Part shown: piece by piece, positions 30,866 to 41,699 of the stretch
How the letters are laid out: the number at the start of each line of letters is the position of its first letter
Position numbering within the stretch: position 1 is the first letter of the stretch
From: Limnanthes douglasii subsp. nivea
Lineage: Eukaryota > Streptophyta > Magnoliopsida > Brassicales > Limnanthaceae
Assembly: GCA_036936605.1 (NCBI GenBank)
Contig: JAUPFV010000003.1
Location: forward strand, 79,530,273 to 79,594,272
Direction of reading: 5' to 3'
DNA: 64,000 nucleotides
The notes under the pieces: generated by a model
Database searches by the model: none
The model's input: the letters and a program-made list of their open reading frames with translations, nothing else
What the model was told of the DNA's origin: nothing
Program-made: the position numbers and the translations under genes

Positions 30866-30900
30866 CTTTGTTGAGGATGTTCAGAATTCCCAGAATCACA

Positions 30901-30910
30901 CGTGATACCA
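30901..30910 (-). promoter_or_regulatory. Primer-binding site of the copia fragment
   Basis: On the minus strand, TGGTATCACG follows the LTR end TTAACA directly. It matches the first bases of the site complementary to initiator-Met tRNA used by most plant copia elements. Confidence 0.7.
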
Positions 30911-31141
30911 TGTTAACATGAACATGTTCTACGTAGCATCTCAGTTGTTGTCTTTGTTAAAAACAAAGAGAGAAGTAGTCGCAGGAAGCGGCTATGGTTT
31001 TGTGTTTATTAGAAAATGTTCCATTTTGTTTTATTGATGCATTAGATATGTAATTCAAGAATTGACCAATAGTAAGGCTCTCAATATATAGAGAACTTAG
31101 AGGCCTATACAAGGAAACTTAATACACTGAATATTCTAACA
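30911..31141 (-). repeat. 5' LTR of the copia fragment
   Basis: 231 bp on the minus strand, TGTTAGAATATTC...CATGTTAACA, with TG/CA ends and the primer-binding site abutting. A CAATATATAG string at about 31082 could be part of the promoter. The partner 3' LTR is missing from the left edge of the composite insert. Confidence 0.75.
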
Positions 31142-31146
31142 CTTCC

Positions 31147-32400
31147 TTTTGTTGGAACCCTTTGACAACTAGTCGGGTTTTGTATCTCTTAAAGCCATTA
31201 TGATCATCTTTCACCCGATACACCCATTTGTTTTGAAGTGCCTTCTTACCTATTGGTAACTCAGCTAGTTCTCATGTATCATGTGAGATTAAAGACTTCA
31301 TCTCATTTTTTATGGCAAGCTCCCACTTATTAGAATCATGGTCTGACAAGCTTCATCATAGCATTCAGGCTCCCCGTCATCGGTAAGTAACAGATAGTTC
31401 AAGTATCTCCTATTGGGAACATGGGGTCGGGAATATATTTTTAAAACAAGAGCTGTCTTGGTCTGCTATAGGGTGTCGGACTGCTATCGATCGGTCTTTC
31501 CAACTAACTCTCCTTGTTGAGGGATTAATCTGATTGGCTTTATTTCTTGAGTATCTAAGACTCCCTCGATATCTTCAAATACTGATCTCTACATCTTTGA
31601 GTCATTTGCTTTGGTTTTATGTATGTCATTGTACATCACATCTCTGCTTCGTATCATTTTCTTGTTTTCCTCATCACAAATACGATAACTGAACTCATCT
31701 TCGCCATAGCTGATCATGAAACATTTCTTCGATTTCGGATCAAGCTTGTTCCTTGATCACTTATATGAACATATACTGTACAACCACAAACCCTTAGATG
31801 TGATAATTTTATATCCTTACCACTCCATAACTCCTCAGGTATTTTATGTTCTAAGGGAACCAATGGGCCTTGGTTAACCAGGTTAACCGATGTGTTGATT
31901 GCTTCTGCCCAGAACTGCTTCAGTAAACCAGACTGTATAAGAATGCTTATGGCTCTTTCTGTCAACGTTCTGTTCATACGTTCGAAATTACCATTGTGTT
32001 GTGGCGTATCTGGAACGGTTCTCTCCATCTTGATCCCATGCTCATAGAAAACGTTTGAATTTGGTGTCCTTATATTCACCACCATTACCGGTTCTCAGTG
32101 TTTTAATCTTCAAACTTGTCTCATTCTCAACCATAGATTTCCATCTCCTAAAACAATCAAACACTTAAGATTTATGCTTTAGAAAATAAACCCATACCTT
32201 TCAAGAATGATCATCGATAAAGGTCACAATATAGTGTTTCCTTCCTATAGATGTAACAGTTGTTGGCCCCACACGTCAAAGTGAACAAGCTCGAGCCTTT
32301 GTTTCTTTGGGGTTCTCCCACTCGTCTGAAAACTAACCCTTTTTATGTTCTCAAAGTATGCAATCTTTGCACATGTCTATATCGATTGACTTAAGACCTG
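31147..32400 (-). pseudogene. Integrase and RT start of the Tnt1/Tork-like element
   Basis: The open piece 31714-32085 reads GIKMERTVPDTPQHNG, FERMNRTLTERAISIL and FWAEAINTSVNLVNQGP. This is the integrase core around the catalytic Glu and its C-terminal neighbour, and FERMN keeps the Glu. Upstream frames to about 32400 give FIDDHS and WVYFLKHKS of the core start. Downstream, 31147-31330 reads SNKWELAIKNEMKSL, LQNKWVYRVKDD and RLVVKGFQQKE, the RT start that is cut by the insertion at 31141. Confidence 0.85.
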
Positions 32401-32980
32401 GAAACTTCTCCTTCGAGTACATAACTTTCATACCCTTTTCACTCATATGGCCAAGCCCTGGTTCCATACATTTGGATTTTCGTTTCCTGCTACTATTGCA
32501 ATTGAACAACTCATCTCTCATGTCTTATAGAGAGTACCACTTTTCGTTCCGCGAGGAACCGTCATTGTTCCCTTTAAATCTTCCAATTATCACAATGGAA
32601 GATCGTATTGTAGCCTTTGCTAGCCAACTGCCCTACTGAGATTAATTTCTTTCTCAGATCAGGGATTTGTCTGACATCTTTCAGTTCCCATACAAACCCA
32701 TTCAATTTAATCTTCATAACACCTTTACCAATAATATCACAAGGTTGATCATCACCAAGGTATACTTTTCCAAGGTTACCAGGGACAAACCTCTCGAAGA
32801 ATTCTTTCTTCTAAGTAGGGTGAAATGATGCTCCACAGTCTAACACCCAAGACTCTTCCCTGCTTTCTAAGGATCATATTAACCTATCGTCTCCTTCTGA
32901 AGTGATATTTTCATCTTCTCTTGGTCCTTTGGTTCTCTCTTAAACTGAAATTTATAGTGTCTGGTCTTTCGACAATTCCA
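32400..32980 (-). pseudogene. Protease/pre-integrase region of the Tnt1/Tork-like element
   Basis: Minus frames give SLGCxTVEHHFT near 32850 (the region of the protease active site D-S-G-A-S-x-H, degraded), LVTLEKYTLV after it, and GLGHMSEKGMKVMYS near 32440, the pre-integrase G-H-M-S-E-K-G-M signature, followed by KSIDIDMCKDC. Stops are frequent. Confidence 0.7.
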
Positions 32981-33615
32981 ACACTCGATGTTTCTCAACC
33001 CCTAGGAAGTTTTAGGATTCCTAGACTTGGACCTCCAATCTCTTGATTTGCCTCAATAGTTCAATTTACCGCGTCCATATCCTCTAGTTGAATTTCTTCC
33101 TCTCAACTCTGTATGTAAGACTGAGGCGATTGATGACTCATCTGATTTTCTCCTTCGAATCTCTTCACTGAGAACTAGGTCACGAACATCATCAAATTTT
33201 AACTTATTGCTTCCTGAAAAACTACTCACCACCGTGACAGTAGCATTCGAACTATCTGGTAGTGAAGACAAGAGTATCAGTGCTCGTATAACTTCATCAA
33301 AATCAATTTAACATGAACTCAACTGGGTTGTGATTGTATTGAGTTTATTGAGGTGTTGAGCTACCGACGCACCTTACGTCATTCACAAATTGAATAAACG
33401 CCTCATTAAGTAAACTTTGTTATACGCTAATGGCTTCTCATACATACTGGAGAAAGCCTTTATAAGACCCGCCGTGGTTGATTTCTTTAAGATGTTAAAA
33501 GAAACATTACGGGATAACGTCAATCGGATGACTCCAAGAGCTTGTTTGTCAAGAAGGGTCCACTATTCATCTTTCATACTCTATGGTTTCTTCTCTAAGA
33601 GGGGTTGGTAGAGTT
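32980..33615 (-). pseudogene. Gag of the Tnt1/Tork-like element
   Basis: From about 33600 the minus frames read LDKQALGVIRLTLSRNVSFN, then YEKPLAYNKVYLMRRLFNL and the open piece 33053-33271 with SSLPDSSNATVTVVSS, DDVRDLVLSEEIRRRKS and an Arg/Gly-rich tail. All are diagnostic of Tnt1/Tork gag. A few frameshifts are present. The 5' end abuts the LTR, so leader and primer-binding site were deleted. Confidence 0.85.
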
Positions 33616-33624
33616 TTTTCTGGA

Positions 33625-33886
33625 CCTGCTGCATATCGATTTTATTAGAAAAACACAGTTACTCTACCGTTTTCGATGCATACCAAAAAACTTAGTTTTT
33701 TGGTTTTTTTGTAGAGACTCTAATACAAAAAAGGAAAAACGTTTAGAGTCCTTAATGTGTAATTTGTGACTGACTAAATTACACTGTCTTTTCAAATTCA
33801 CTCCAGCTCTCTTTAATGAGTCTAACACTTGCATCATCTTCACTATCCTATCATTATTGTCAGCTTCACTTTCTTCTCATCTAACA
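33625..33886 (-). repeat. 5' LTR of the Tnt1/Tork-like element, inner end deleted
   Basis: It matches 24134-24393. The outer end TGTTAG (minus strand) at 33886 is followed by ATATA (33887-33891), the same five bases that precede the other end of the element at 23942. Confidence 0.75.
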
Positions 33887-33891
33887 ATATA

Positions 33892-34849
33892 AAGCTCCGG
33901 TAAAACCCGTATTTGATCATCCCAGCTTTGCATATGGTTTTTCTATCCAGCATATGGTTTTTCTATCCATTGTTCTCCGACGTACCAACATCATCATTTT
34001 CATTATCTACTTTGTTCAGCTAGCTTTGTTGGTAAACATATGAATTTTTGTTTTCTAATAAAAAAATCCAGTTTTTCCCAAAACAGGTCATTTCCTAGAA
34101 CAACTAATATTAAAGAAAAATAGTTTACCTTCAAACTAAAATCACTAACTTTTTATTATAATACTTAAAACGGATCTCGCGGCCTAATAAACTGAATTCG
34201 TATATAAATAAGAATCATGTATCTCGTAATTCATTATAAATTACTACGCTAAATAATTAGTAAGCCCTATATTGTGGTTCCAGTTAATCATTCTCTTATC
34301 ACATGTCATTCACTATTTAGTTAAAAAAAAAATCAATTAAAAAAATTCCTCCAAATACATTTGTTATATTTTACCGATAATGATTTGAAGTTTTTTCCTA
34401 TTTTTTTTTAAATACAAATGGGGAAACAGTGTGTAGTTTTCGCAGATTAATCTTTCCGCTACTGGTTTGAACACTAGACAGAAATGTTTCTCCTTACGTA
34501 GTTTTAAATTATTGAGTGAAAACTTACATACAAAACATTCCTCATCTAATAAACTTAGATACAAACCAAGAATGCTGAAAAATGGTACTACAGAGTATGG
34601 TGTTCACCCATTCGGTATCTTTTGATACATACTTTTGTTACCATAGATCTAAATTGAAGAAGTCATTTGGTATAACATCCTTCCAAGTTTAAGGATTCAA
34701 GCTGGTGTTCAGGCAACCTTAAACAACCTTAAACCAAAGCATTGAAATTTAATTTGAGAGGAAATTCAACCGCAAACTAAATCAAAGACATTTATGAGAG
34801 ATTGAGATAGAAGTATCAAAATTTGTGTGAGACGAGGCATGCTCATCTA
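33892..34849. other. Spacer with a 20-bp tandem duplication
   Basis: GCATATGGTTTTTCTATCCA occurs twice in tandem at 33930-33949 and 33950-33969, without mismatch. The remainder is unassigned; it is less AT-rich than the region to the right. Confidence 0.5.
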
Positions 34850-35080
34850 TCAAATAAGAAATGCAGACAGAGTGATAGCAGTTTGTGGATAAGGGTGACC
34901 ATTTACTCCGCGCCGCGATGCATGGCTGTCCTCCAGAATAACTCTTCCTAGTGTTTCAGCTGCAACTATAATGAACTCACTCAAGACCTTCATTATCACT
35001 ATACAGATCTTCAATTTCTGGAACGACATTATTATCAGCCCCAACTCTCTAGACATGCACGTCCCTTATATACTCGAAGA
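34850..35080 (-). other. Small frame with an adjacent TATA string, status unknown
   Basis: A 68-codon minus frame (35056 to 34850) begins at MSRELGL, with other in-frame Met codons at 35029 and 34993. The last would give a 47-residue protein beginning MKVLSEFIIVAAETLG with a hydrophobic start and a polar end. On the same strand GTATATAAGGGAC lies at about 35067-35079, so a start of transcription near 35040 is plausible and would favour the third Met. I do not recognise the protein. It may be chance, the first exon of a host gene fragment, or a small peptide gene. Confidence 0.25.
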
Positions 35081-35800
35081 AACTTCACGGCACCAAAAGA
35101 TAGAATTATTAAAAAGTTATAATATTTTAATGAACGAAAACGATTGATATTGTCACATGAATATAAATATATTCGTTGTTATATTAAGTTTATTATTCGG
35201 GCTAAAGGCTATTTAAGACCAATAGTATTATCCATTTACAATTTAATTTTTTTTAGAATTTAACTTTTTTTTAAAATAATCCGATTTACTGATATATTTA
35301 CTATCTTAGACCTAATAATACTCTACCTATCTCTCTTTAACTATATAAAAGTTTTTGTCTTCTTATTTCAACATTTTTTTCTAATTTTTTTTTATCTCTC
35401 GAATCTGTTACGTCTTACGTGAACTAATAGTCTTAGGTGAAATACAAATTTTAACTCGATTTCTTGTTTTTTTGTTTTCGTACGATTTCGATTGTGTTTT
35501 TACTTGATTTCGAATTTTAATTTTAAATACATGTTAAGATAAGTCGATTTGTGTGTTTAGGTAACTTAATTTTTTATTTTTAAATACGTAACTCGAGATC
35601 TGTTTTTTGTGTGATTTTTGGTATTCTTCTTGTATTACGCTGCCAATGTAGTGTAATTGTTGTAGTTCAGTAAAGTTTTCTTCGATTTTAGTGTGTTTGT
35701 GTATTTCTAGAAATTTATGGGTTCAGGGTTTAACACGAAGAAGATGCAGTAAGAAGATTTGAAACCTGTTTTAATTTATATATGATAGTTGTGAAACGTG
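35081..35800. other. AT-rich spacer
   Basis: No gene recognised. A CTATATAAAAG string at about 35341 followed by a pyrimidine-rich leader (35360-35480) resembles a plant promoter and 5' leader, but no coding sequence follows. Confidence 0.4.
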
Positions 35801-35804
35801 CTTA

Positions 35805-36345
35805 TTCTTCTGAACTAGTAGATGCAAAACTTATTTTTTGATAGATGTGAAATGTGAGTATTCTTTTGTATTGATAGATGCGAAACGTTAGTATTATTTT
35901 GTACTGATAGGTAACTCGAGATCTGTAAAATATAAATTTAAAAAAAAATTCAAAACATATCTTGAGTGATACTAGTTTTGTTTGTCTTAAAAAAAATAAA
36001 ACCATTGGTATTTTGGATTTTTTCTCGAGTTACGGTTTAAAAGATACAGACTTTTTAAATTTTACTTTTATTGTGTAAACGAACAAGATACCAAACTCTT
36101 TTGTTTTGCAAGATGAGAAACCTTTTTTGTTTTGATAGATGCGAAACCTTCTTTGTTTTCCAAGTGAGAAACCTTTTTTGTTTTGCTAGATGCAAAACCT
36201 TTTTTGTTTTGCTAGATGAGAAACATGTTTAAAATTTGTACTGCTAGATGCGAATTGAGACCCATTATAATAGATGCTGCTTACCATGATAGATGCTAGA
36301 TGCAAAACCAGCCCACTATAATAGATGCGAAACCATGAGAAACAT
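35805..36345. repeat. Array of GATAGATGCGAAAC-type repeats
   Basis: Roughly a dozen short diverged copies of (G/C)TAGATG(C/A)(G/A)AAACC with TTTTTTGTTTTG spacers, densest at 36105-36250 with a unit near 30 bp. It has no coding capacity. Confidence 0.65.
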
Positions 36346-36490
36346 GTATAAAATATATTTAAAAACATCAAAACCTATCATGAGCGGTACTAGTTTTGTT
36401 CGTCTTAAAAAAACAAAAGCAATAATATTTTTGGAATGTTTTTTCGAGGTACGGTTTAAAAGATATGAACCTTTAAATTTTTTAAAAAAT
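35905..36490. repeat. Pair of direct repeats, about 150 bp
   Basis: 35920-36060 and 36345-36490 share GATACTAGTTTTGTTTGTCTT-like blocks, a C-A-A-A-A-C-x-T-A-T-C lead and ACGGTTTAAAAGATA. They flank the GATAGATGCG array on its right part and may be duplicated element ends. Confidence 0.55.
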
Positions 36491-36889
36491 AAAAGAAAAA
36501 GAATGGAGACAGTTGTTTGCTGAGTTCTATATAGAAGGGTATTTTAGATACAAAGTTTGTTATATTTTTTTGGGTCTTTATCCGTCATAGGTTTGTTGGA
36601 TGGGTCATCAATGGTAAGCCTCCCTTATTTAATTTATTTTATTATTAGGGTCAATTATGATAGGATTAAAACCAATTTAAATTAATATTCCACATAAAAA
36701 ATATACAAGTTAATAATAACCATTTCCATTTCAAAACATTAATCAAAAAAATATTTTAATATAAATAGATTTTCTAAGATTATATTTTTTTATTCAAACA
36801 TTTGAAAATTCTTAAATTTTAAATTGAAATTTGAAAAAATATATCTAAAAACATTATCGATTTTGTTAAGATGAACAAAAATATATCTA

Positions 36890-37400
36890 TTAATGATAAT
36901 TTTTGAAGTTATTTTTCGTAAACTAATTAACTATTCGTTCGTAATTCGCATTTGCTTTAACTTTTGTTTCGTAATTCACATTTATACACTATTTACAATT
37001 TATAAATAGACAAAAAAATCATTAACTCGCATTTTTTATTTCATTTAACCCTAGTTTTGCAATTCATATTTGAGAATTTTTTTTGTCACTTTTAATTCGT
37101 AGTTTGTACTTCACTTAACTCATGTTTCACAATTCACATTTACCAATGATTCATAATTCGTATTTTGGAAAAACAAAAACTTACCTTTAATTCGTATATT
37201 TCTCTTCCTTTAACCCGTGCTTTACAATTCATATTTAGGTAAAAAAATAACACTTAATCTGTATTTCACACGTTCTTCAACTGTTGCTTTGGAATTAACA
37301 TTTAACCGTAGTTTGTAATTCCTATTAAGACAAAAAATAATCTTATAAGTTTTCTTCATGATTTGCAATTCACCTTCATATGAAAATCCATTAACGTTCA
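36890..37400. repeat. Diverged array of GTTTCGTAATTCACATTT motifs
   Basis: About eight copies of a motif close to GTTTCGTAATTCACATTT, spaced about 40-90 bp, separated by A-rich links. The core GTTTCGTAATT resembles the GTTGCGTAATT motif of the array at 41270-44310 on the same strand. Confidence 0.55.
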
Positions 37401-38312
37401 TGATTCACGATTGAAATATACGTTTTTGTCATCTTTGAAATTTACAATTATATCACTTATCCATGAAACCAGTGTCGGATTTTAAATGTTTGAATTTTTT
37501 TAAGTGAGCAACAAATTTAAACAACAAAGTATGCTAGAAAGTTGTGATATGATACAACTTTCTTACTCATTCCCAAAATAAAAACATAAACATTAATTTA
37601 CATCAAATTTAACATATTACAATACAAGGACATACCTCAATCTCTACAGTTTGATAGCTAACAATGTGACTCAAACGTTTTTAATATCTACTGCAAGGTA
37701 TCTTATTTTGTTTATAAAGAAATCGGGTGTATTTTTCTTTCTTTTTTGTTGTTTTTAAACATCAAAAGAAAAAAAATGCCGAATATTCATAAGTAAATTA
37801 GACCGGCTGGTTTTGTTAGATTTTAAATTTCAAATTAGGTATTGTGGAGAAGCAGTTAGATATCTTTATAATTTTTTTTGATAAATACAAAGATGTTGTA
37901 TAGAAAAAAGAAAAATAATAGAATTTAAGAAAAAAAGAGAAAAAAATAGTTTCTAAAGAGAACATATAAAAATTTGAAAACTCTTTTTTTTAAAAAGATA
38001 TACATTTATATAGTGAGTATGACTATTTTGGATATTAAATGGCAATTGATAAATTTTAATTGATGGTATATGATATAAATCCTATTTTTAAAATAATAAA
38101 AAAAAAATTAGTTTTGAATATTAGGTAACATTTATCTCTTTATTGTATAGAGGATATTTGTTCACTTGATTTAAAATAAAAAAATTAATTAAATTTGAGG
38201 TTTTCTGTAATATAATCGTTAAGTTTGTTTTTTTGTGTGTTTTTTGATTATTCAGAATAACTGTATAAATTAAATTAAATTTTTTTTTCAAATTTTTTTT
38301 ATTTTTATTATT
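37401..38312. other. Very AT-rich spacer
   Basis: Long A and T runs; nothing recognised. Confidence 0.4.
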
Positions 38313-38570
38313 ATATATTTTTAAATAATATTAAATGATAAAAATTAATATTTATAATTTTGAGGTAATTGATAATAAAAATTCACATCTACCTGGTATT
38401 TTTAGTTGTGTCTATATTTATTTTTATTTTTAATTATAATTATATATTTTTAAATAATATTAAATCATAAAAATTAATATTTAAAATTTTGAGATAATTG
38501 ATAATACAAATTTGCATCTACCTTGTATTTTTGGTGGTGTCTATATTTATCTTTAATTTTAATTATAAAT
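38313..38570. repeat. Tandem duplication, 129-bp unit
   Basis: ATATATTTTTAAATAATATT begins both copies (38313 and 38442). They remain alike through the CATCTACCT(G/T)GTATTTTT block, with about 10 per cent differences by eye. Confidence 0.75.
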
Positions 38571-38729
38571 CTAACTCGCTATATGTGAACTATTTTCAAA
38601 TCGAATTATTGGATATTTTGAATAGATTGGTTGTTCATTTAACATTATATGATTTAGATGACAAGAAAATACATGATTATTTTTTAATCATAGCTGCTGT
38701 AGTAATTTTTATATTAAAATTTCTCGCAT

Positions 38730-38733
<4 letters not shown>

Positions 38734-38770
<37 letters not shown>
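38734..38770. repeat. (TA)n microsatellite
   Basis: About 18 uninterrupted TA units. Confidence 0.9.
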
Positions 38771-38773
<3 letters not shown>

Positions 38774-39844
38774 GAAGATATTGTAGTTCAATTTTATACA
38801 TCATGTGAAAACTTGTATGATATTTAGTGTTAATATGTGTGAAAATTTTAAATGTATTAGTTTTATTTGTTATGATTTTATGATGTTATGTGATAGTTTT
38901 ATATTAACTTAGTTACATGGATCCGTAAAATGGTAGATAATGTGTATTTTACGTGTTAATTTGAATTCGGGTGTAATATTATTCATTTAAAATCTATCTA
39001 ACTTAATATTTGTTTATATTGGCAAGATAACTCCTTATATATCTATACAAATTAAAAGTATTGATAGAGGTTGTACAAGTGATATTACTGAACCAGATTT
39101 GTAATATTTAGTCATTATTGGTGATACGTCGCATAATCCCTCTTTTCTTTTGTGGTGCGTTCATAAACTTGATGCTAACCGAAGGTTATTTGATGATACA
39201 TATATTCCTTCTTCTCTCCCATCGTTGTTATTTTAAAATAAAAGGAAGGTCGAACAATGATAATCCAACCAATTATGAGAGAGTAGTACAAAACACTTCC
39301 AAGAGGATACCATAAACACACTTCCTATTGTATTTTCCAAATGGATGAAGGTTTTTTTTTAATTCATATGTTTTAATTAGTGCATATAATTATTTGGTAT
39401 GATAAAGAAATTTAAACTGATTTTGGTCACTTGAATTAATTGGTTTGATTAATTCATTATACGTGATTTGAATTTGATTACTACATTTAGTTATTTGTAT
39501 TAGTTAGTTTGATAAATTTATTTTATCTTATTTAAGTTTGATTAAGTGTGTGTAGTTATTTATGTTACTTGTTTTGATAATATTTTAGTTGGTTCGATTA
39601 GTTTGGATTATTGTGTTTGGTTAGTTTGAATTTTGATTAAATATTGATTTGATTTGACTAAATTCTATTTTTTTTTTGTTTTATTGGTAATGCTACACAT
39701 AAGTGTGTTTTGATGATCTATATTTTTTGTGATTAATATATTTTCGTATATTTTTTAGGATCAACCATATATCCAGTGTTACGCATTATACATGAAACTA
39801 ATGAAATAGAACCTAGATAGTTAGAAATCGGTCAAACCTGAGCT

Positions 39845-40015
39845 GTTTAGGCATCTTTCAATGATCTTATCCACATCGAGTAACATTGGACAACCAATGC
39901 CTCTTGTTGAGGTATTCATTAAAAGATATCAGCCAGAGATAAATTCATTTAATTCTCCTTTTACGGAGTTGAACTTTACGTTGGATGACATCCATGTTAT
40001 TACAAATCTTTCATA
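39845..40015 (+). pseudogene. Plant mobile domain (PMD) fragment
   Basis: The frame reads PLVEVFIKRYQPEINSF, then PFTELNFTLDDIHVI and a stop. This matches the start of the plant mobile domain (pattern L-V-E-R-W-R-P-E-T-x-x-F-H-L-P-x-G-E-M-T-I-T-L-x-D-V), a domain found in MAIN-like plant proteins and in several plant transposons, including Mutator-like ones. Only about 55 residues survive. A decayed Mutator-like transposase lies 1.7 kb downstream on the same strand, so both may derive from one element. Confidence 0.65.
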
Positions 40016-41269
40016 AACTCCTAAATTATAAATCTACCCACAAACAAATAAATTTCTACCCAAATACTACATCATGGATTCGAAATTCAAAAATTTAATT
40101 TCACTGAATATTACAACATAACAATGGAAGTAAAATCATTTATACTTGTTTACGTGGAAATGACTCATTTCACATGCTTCACCCGAAGTGAAATTTTTTA
40201 TTTGAAAAATACAAAGACAAATCTTGATTTATACTACAAATTCCAAAATTGATGTCGATTCATACATATATTATGTGTAATAGTTTTAATAACCACCATA
40301 TATACAGAAAATGTTCATCTTATTTGCATTTATTAGACGAATCTTCGTTGACAATTTGTAAATAAAAAAGATCCATAATACCTTTAACATAATCCAAAAT
40401 GCATCCATTTTGATCAAAAATAGATTAACTAGTTACCAACACATACCAATTAGATAAATAAATGATAAATAAAAAATAGAACTTTCAAATTTTAAATAAG
40501 AATATAATAATTCAATAAATTATAATAAAATTTTATCAAAAGGATCAAAATTTTATTTATAACGTAGTTGTGTAATTAAATTTGACAAATAAATGGTGTT
40601 TGAAAATAAACTTTTTATAGGTTGGAAAAATGAAAAAAGATAAAAAAAAAGTTAAAAAAATTAATAAAATAGTTTGATAATATTTAAAAAAAAATAAGAG
40701 TCCAAAAATATAACAAAAATAATATATCGATAATTATAATAATACCAATAAATGTAATCGTACTTTAAAATTTAAGCTATTCTATTAATAAAAATCTGGA
40801 ATCAAAACTGTTTACCTATAACAACTAGGGTTTGAGAAAATACTCACAATTTAAAACAAAATTACTTATAACCACTTGTAATTTTTCAACTACCATCATA
40901 CCCCAATTTGTTACTACGATCTTGATCTTTTAGTTTTTTTTTTCATTCGATCAATATATTCTTTGATTTGAGATAAATTTTTATTTCTTCATTCGACTAA
41001 GATCTTTTGGAATTATCTATTGTTTATTTTTTTCTTTTCTTCTTCTGCATTTATCAATATTTTATCGATTCACAGGTGATTGTCGTGTTTTGTGTCTGTT
41101 ATTTTCAATTTATTTTGTTGTTTTTATGATCGTATAATTGTTTTACTTATGCTGATTTTTTAATCTCATACATTCACTTAAATATTTTCAAAACTATTTG
41201 AAAAGATTAATTTCACGAAAAAAAACGTTGGATTTTTCTATTTTTCCTTGTGTGGTTGAGTAATTAAGT
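40016..41269. other. AT-rich spacer between PMD and MULE relics
   Basis: No coding sequence found. A TTCTTTT-rich stretch at 40920-41080 resembles a plant 5' leader or intron. CACAGGTGATTG at about 41071 could be an old splice site, unsupported. Confidence 0.35.
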
Positions 41270-41515
41270 ATATTTTGGTTGTATAATTAGTTAGTGGTGT
41301 TGGTTGCGAGATTATGTACACTATTGGTTGCATAACTAGGAAGTGTTGTTGTGTTGAAAAATTATGTGTTGTGAAATTAAGTACATTTCTGGTTGCATAA
41401 TTAAGAAGTATTGTTATGTTACAAAATTGCGTGTACTTGGAATTTGTAATAACTAGTTTTTCTTTTGTGTTTCAGGTGCGGAATTATGTTAAAATTGGTT
41501 ACGAAAATAGTATGA
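41270..41515. repeat. GGTTGCGTAATTAAG-type motif array, first block
   Basis: About nine diverged copies in 245 bp, such as GGTTGTATAATTAG, GGTTGCGAGATTATG, GGTTGCATAACTAG, TTGTGAAATTAAG and GGTTGCATAATTAAG, at roughly 25-30 bp spacing. See also 42470-44310. Confidence 0.6.
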
Positions 41516-41699
41516 ACTTGTATTTTGTTTGTAGGTTTGCAATGTCTTCATTGGTTGTTTTTAACAAAATAGTGAGGTTTTTGTTCGTTTATTTAGTACT
41601 TCCGAAAGTTATGAACTTGTATAGTTGATTTCGTAATAAGAAAGTGAGATTGGCTGGTGAGGGATTATTTTACCTTCACTTATTCATTTAATGTATAAA

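Larger units (their letters stand above)
25777..31141. mobile_element. Composite 5.4-kb insertion inside copia RT
   Basis: It interrupts the host element between RT residues KGFQQKE (31147-31167) and GIDYT (25762-25776), which are adjacent in intact elements. The edges begin TG (25777) and end in CTAACA (31141), and the flanks are ATTCC (25772-25776) and CTTCC (31142-31146), four of five alike. The interior is not one element: gypsy pol (minus) to 27727, two units of a short LTR element (plus) to 29472, a copia RT fragment (plus) to about 29965, then copia gag and LTR (minus). Confidence 0.75.
23947..33886 (-). mobile_element. Ty1/copia retrotransposon, Tnt1/Tork-like, split by insertion
   Basis: A minus-strand element with 3' LTR at 23947-24393 and truncated 5' LTR at about 33625-33886. 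The LTR ends are TGTTAG...TTACA. Flanks are ATATA at 23942-23946 and ATATA at 33887-33891, a candidate 5-bp target duplication (low complexity, so chance cannot be excluded). The order from the 5' end is gag, pre-integrase, integrase and RT start, then a 5.4-kb insertion (25777-31141), RT rest, RNase H, polypurine tract and LTR. Sequence similarity to the Tnt1-94-type family is high in all domains, so it is younger than its neighbours, though still full of stops. Confidence 0.85.

Noticed and set aside
38498..38827. 109-codon frame with an Ile-Tyr run
   Set aside because: The Ile-Tyr run is the translated (TA)n microsatellite and the rest is AT-rich chance coding.
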